Part shown: positions 62,339-64,000 of the stretch, in pieces | Layout of the letters: every line of letters starts with the position of its first letter | How positions within the stretch are numbered: position 1 is the first letter of the stretch | Source of the DNA: Streptomyces sp. NBC_00271 | GTDB taxonomy: Bacteria; Actinomycetota; Actinomycetes; Streptomycetales; Streptomycetaceae | Assembly: GCF_036178845.1 (NCBI RefSeq) | Contig: NZ_CP108070.1 | Location: 1,798,001 to 1,862,000 of the forward strand | Length of the DNA stretch: 64,000 bases | Direction of reading: 5' to 3' | Notes under the pieces: generated by a model | The model's database searches: none | What the model was told of the DNA's origin: nothing | Seen by the model: only the letters and a program-made list of their open reading frames with translations | Position numbers and translations under genes: made by a program

Positions 62339-63358
62339 ATGGACCGCACGTTTCACCCCCGTACCCGCAGAATCGCCCCCCTCGTCGCGACCGCGGCAGC
62401 GTCCGTGCTGCTGATAGCCGGCTGTTCCAGCAGCTCCGGCGGAAAGAAGGCGGAGGAGAGCGGGGCGGCGGTGTCGGCCGGCAAGGCCAGCACGCCCCGC
62501 ATGACGGTCGCGCTGGTCACCCACCAGGCACCCGGCGACACGTTCTGGGACATCGTCCGCAAGGGCGCCGAGGCCGCCGCGGCCAAGGACAACGTCAAGC
62601 TGATCTACTCCGCCGACCCGAACGCGGGCAGCCAGGCCAACCTGGTCCAGAACGCCATCGACCAGAAGGTCGACGGCATCGCGATCACCCTGGCCAAGCC
62701 GGACGCCATGAAGGACGTCGTGAGCAAGGCGACGTCTGCCAAGATCCCCGTGGTCGGCCTCAACTCGGGCGTCAGCGACTGGCAGAAGCTGGGCCTGATG
62801 GAGTTCTTCGGCCAGGACGAGACGGTGGCGGGTGAGGCGCTGGGCAAGAGGCTGAACTCGGAAGGCGCGAAGAAGGCCGTCTGTGTGATCCAGGAGCAGG
62901 GCAACATCGGACTCACCCAGCGCTGCGACGGAGTGAAGAAGACCTTCAGCGGCAAGACGGAGACCCTCTACGTCAACGGCACCGACATGCCGTCCGTGAA
63001 GTCGACGATCACCGCCAAGCTCAAGCAGGACAGCGCCATCGACTACGTCGTCACCCTCGGCGCCCCGTACGCCCTCACCGCGGTGCAGTCGGTGGGCGAC
63101 GCCGGCAGCAAGGCGAAGATCGCCACGTTCGACCTGAACAAGGACCTGACCGGCGCCATCAGCAAGGGCACGATCCAGTTCGCGGTCGACCAGCAGCCCT
63201 ACCTCCAGGGCTACTTGGCCGTCGACTCGCTGTGGCTCTACAAGACGAACGGCAACTACAGCGGCGGCGGTGAGCAGCCGATCCTGACCGGCCCGGCCTT
63301 CGTCGACAAGTCCAACGTCGACGCCGTCGCCCAGTTCGCCGCGAAGGGCACCCGGTGA
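62339..63358 (+). CDS. ABC importer substrate-binding lipoprotein (inositol/ribose type)
   Basis: 339 residues from ATG 62339. The lipobox is LLIAGC with Cys near residue 25. Peripla_BP_4 (RbsB-like) fold: MTVALVTHQAPGDTFWDIVR, NAIDQKVDGIAITLAKPD, TFDLNKDLTGAISKGTIQFA. It captures a sugar or polyol outside the cell. The permease ATG overlaps its stop (TGATG). The position divergent to iolC and the shared operator indicate myo-inositol as the likely substrate. Confidence 0.92.
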   Translation: MDRTFHPRTRRIAPLVATAAASVLLIAGCSSSSGGKKAEESGAAVSAGKASTPRMTVALVTHQAPGDTFWDIVRKGAEAAAAKDNVKLIYSADPNAGSQANLVQNAIDQKVDGIAITLAKPDAMKDVVSKATSAKIPVVGLNSGVSDWQKLGLMEFFGQDETVAGEALGKRLNSEGAKKAVCVIQEQGNIGLTQRCDGVKKTFSGKTETLYVNGTDMPSVKSTITAKLKQDSAIDYVVTLGAPYALTAVQSVGDAGSKAKIATFDLNKDLTGAISKGTIQFAVDQQPYLQGYLAVDSLWLYKTNGNYSGGGEQPILTGPAFVDKSNVDAVAQFAAKGTR

Positions 63359-64000
63359 TGCGCATGGCCCAGCAGGCTGAGCCGGCGGTGACCACACCGC
63401 CGGCCCCCGGCCCCAAGGAGACCGACGGGCGGACCGCGCAGCGCTCCCTGACACTGCGGCTGCTCGCCCGGCCCGAGGTCGGCGTCTTCCTCGGCGCCGT
63501 GGCGGTGTTCGTCTTCTTCCTGATCGCGGCGCCGTCGGTGCGCTCCGGCAGTTCGATGGCGACCGTCCTCTACCAGTCGTCGACGATCGGGATCATGGCA
63601 CTGCCCGTGGCCCTGCTGATGATCGGCGGCGAGTTCGACCTGTCGGCCGGTGTCGCCGTGATCACCTCGGCGCTCACCGCGAGCATGATCAGCTACCAAC
63701 TGACCATGAACGTCTGGGTGGGCGTGATCGTCGCGCTCATCGTCTCGCTGGCGGTCGGCGCGTTCAACGGCTGGATGATGGTCCGCACCGGGCTACCAAG
63801 CTTCCTGGTCACTCTCGGTACGTTCCTGATCCTCCAAGGCGTCAACCTCGCGGTGACCAAGCTGATCACCGGGAACGTGGCGACCGACGACATCAGCACC
63901 ATGGACGGCTTCGACCAGGCCAAGAAGGTCTTCGCCTCCTCCTTCGACGTCGGCGGCGTCCAGGTGAAGATCACCATCGTGTGGTGGCTGGTCTTCGCGG
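63358..64000 (+). CDS. ABC importer permease (RbsC-like), cut by window end
   Basis: 214 residues are visible; the frame is open at the last base. Hydrophobic helices include VGVFLGAVAVFVFFLIAAPS and STIGIMALPVALLMIGGEFD. The IGGEFDLSAGVAVITSALTA motif is the conserved BPD_transp_2 segment of sugar permeases. The ATG at 63358 overlaps the upstream stop (TGATG), so it is translationally coupled. The ATPase gene should follow outside the window. Probable role: myo-inositol uptake with the binding protein at 62339-63358. Confidence 0.92.
   Translation, partial: MRMAQQAEPAVTTPPAPGPKETDGRTAQRSLTLRLLARPEVGVFLGAVAVFVFFLIAAPSVRSGSSMATVLYQSSTIGIMALPVALLMIGGEFDLSAGVAVITSALTASMISYQLTMNVWVGVIVALIVSLAVGAFNGWMMVRTGLPSFLVTLGTFLILQGVNLAVTKLITGNVATDDISTMDGFDQAKKVFASSFDVGGVQVKITIVWWLVFA

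Overview
The window is very GC-rich. Its genes carry strong G/C bias at third codon positions, many GTG starts (and a few TTG), twin-arginine signal peptides, actinobacterial regulator families (MmyB-type XRE, LuxR, LacI, TetR) and a LAATG sorting signal. It looks like an arm region of a Streptomyces or close-relative chromosome. Insertion sequences, truncated genes and single-base disablements fit an arm better than a core region. No rRNA, tRNA or CRISPR array was seen.

Layout. (1) 1-23 kb: many small redox and detoxification genes, each with its own regulator. These include an FAD monooxygenase (cut by the window edge), an aldehyde dehydrogenase, SDRs, quinone-oxidoreductase-like MDRs, a zinc alcohol dehydrogenase, an aldo/keto reductase, a CMD-family protein, a cupin, NTF2/SnoaL-like proteins and a DJ-1/PfpI protein. 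Regulators are TetR (four here, one broken), MarR and three 289-residue MmyB-type XRE proteins. A repeated 14-bp site (consensus GGAARAATCCTTCC) lies before two of the MmyB genes and before two enzyme units, suggesting a small local regulon. Decay is visible: a TetR gene with an internal TGA, a fused pair of truncated regulators at 2.94 kb, a frameshifted DUF2255-like gene and a multiply disabled Na+/H+ antiporter. (2) 23.5-26.3 kb: a TIR-domain/zinc-ribbon protein, the N-terminal stub of a probable restriction-type nuclease, and a degenerate IS110 element. (3) 26.6-41.1 kb: a fructan and fructo-oligosaccharide locus. It holds a secreted multidomain GH32 enzyme, a cytoplasmic GH32, a complete Opp-type ABC importer, a LacI regulator, an aldo/keto reductase and a PfkB sugar kinase. 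The LacI promoter/operator is duplicated, and the copy is still followed by a fossil lacI start. (4) 41.3-46.4 kb: a truncated GrpB-family gene, an IS3-family element abutting an IS4-type element, then a decapitated CBASS-like operon (CD-NTase remnant, E2-like protein, membrane protein). (5) 46.4-50.9 kb: acyl-CoA dehydrogenase with a KstR-like site, a Cys-rich copper-storage-type protein, a DUF6479-like protein, an NTF2-like protein, and a second DJ-1/PfpI gene with a TetR partner. (6) 51-54.9 kb: LacI regulator divergent from a Gfo/Idh/MocA dehydrogenase, followed by a Tat-exported, sortase-anchored alginate-lyase-fold protein. (7) 54.9-64 kb: a myo-inositol catabolic cluster (GntR regulator, iolA/mmsA, iolD, iolB, DKGP-aldolase-like, iolC) divergent from a sugar-type ABC importer. 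The two halves share a strong inverted repeat that overlaps both predicted -35 boxes.

How it works together: the fructan locus would cut polymer outside the cell, import oligosaccharides through the Opp-type system, hydrolyse them inside and phosphorylate fructose. The inositol locus would import and degrade myo-inositol to the level of acetyl-CoA and dihydroxyacetone phosphate. Both defence clusters appear crippled by insertion sequences. All assignments come from reading motifs and family resemblance without database searches.
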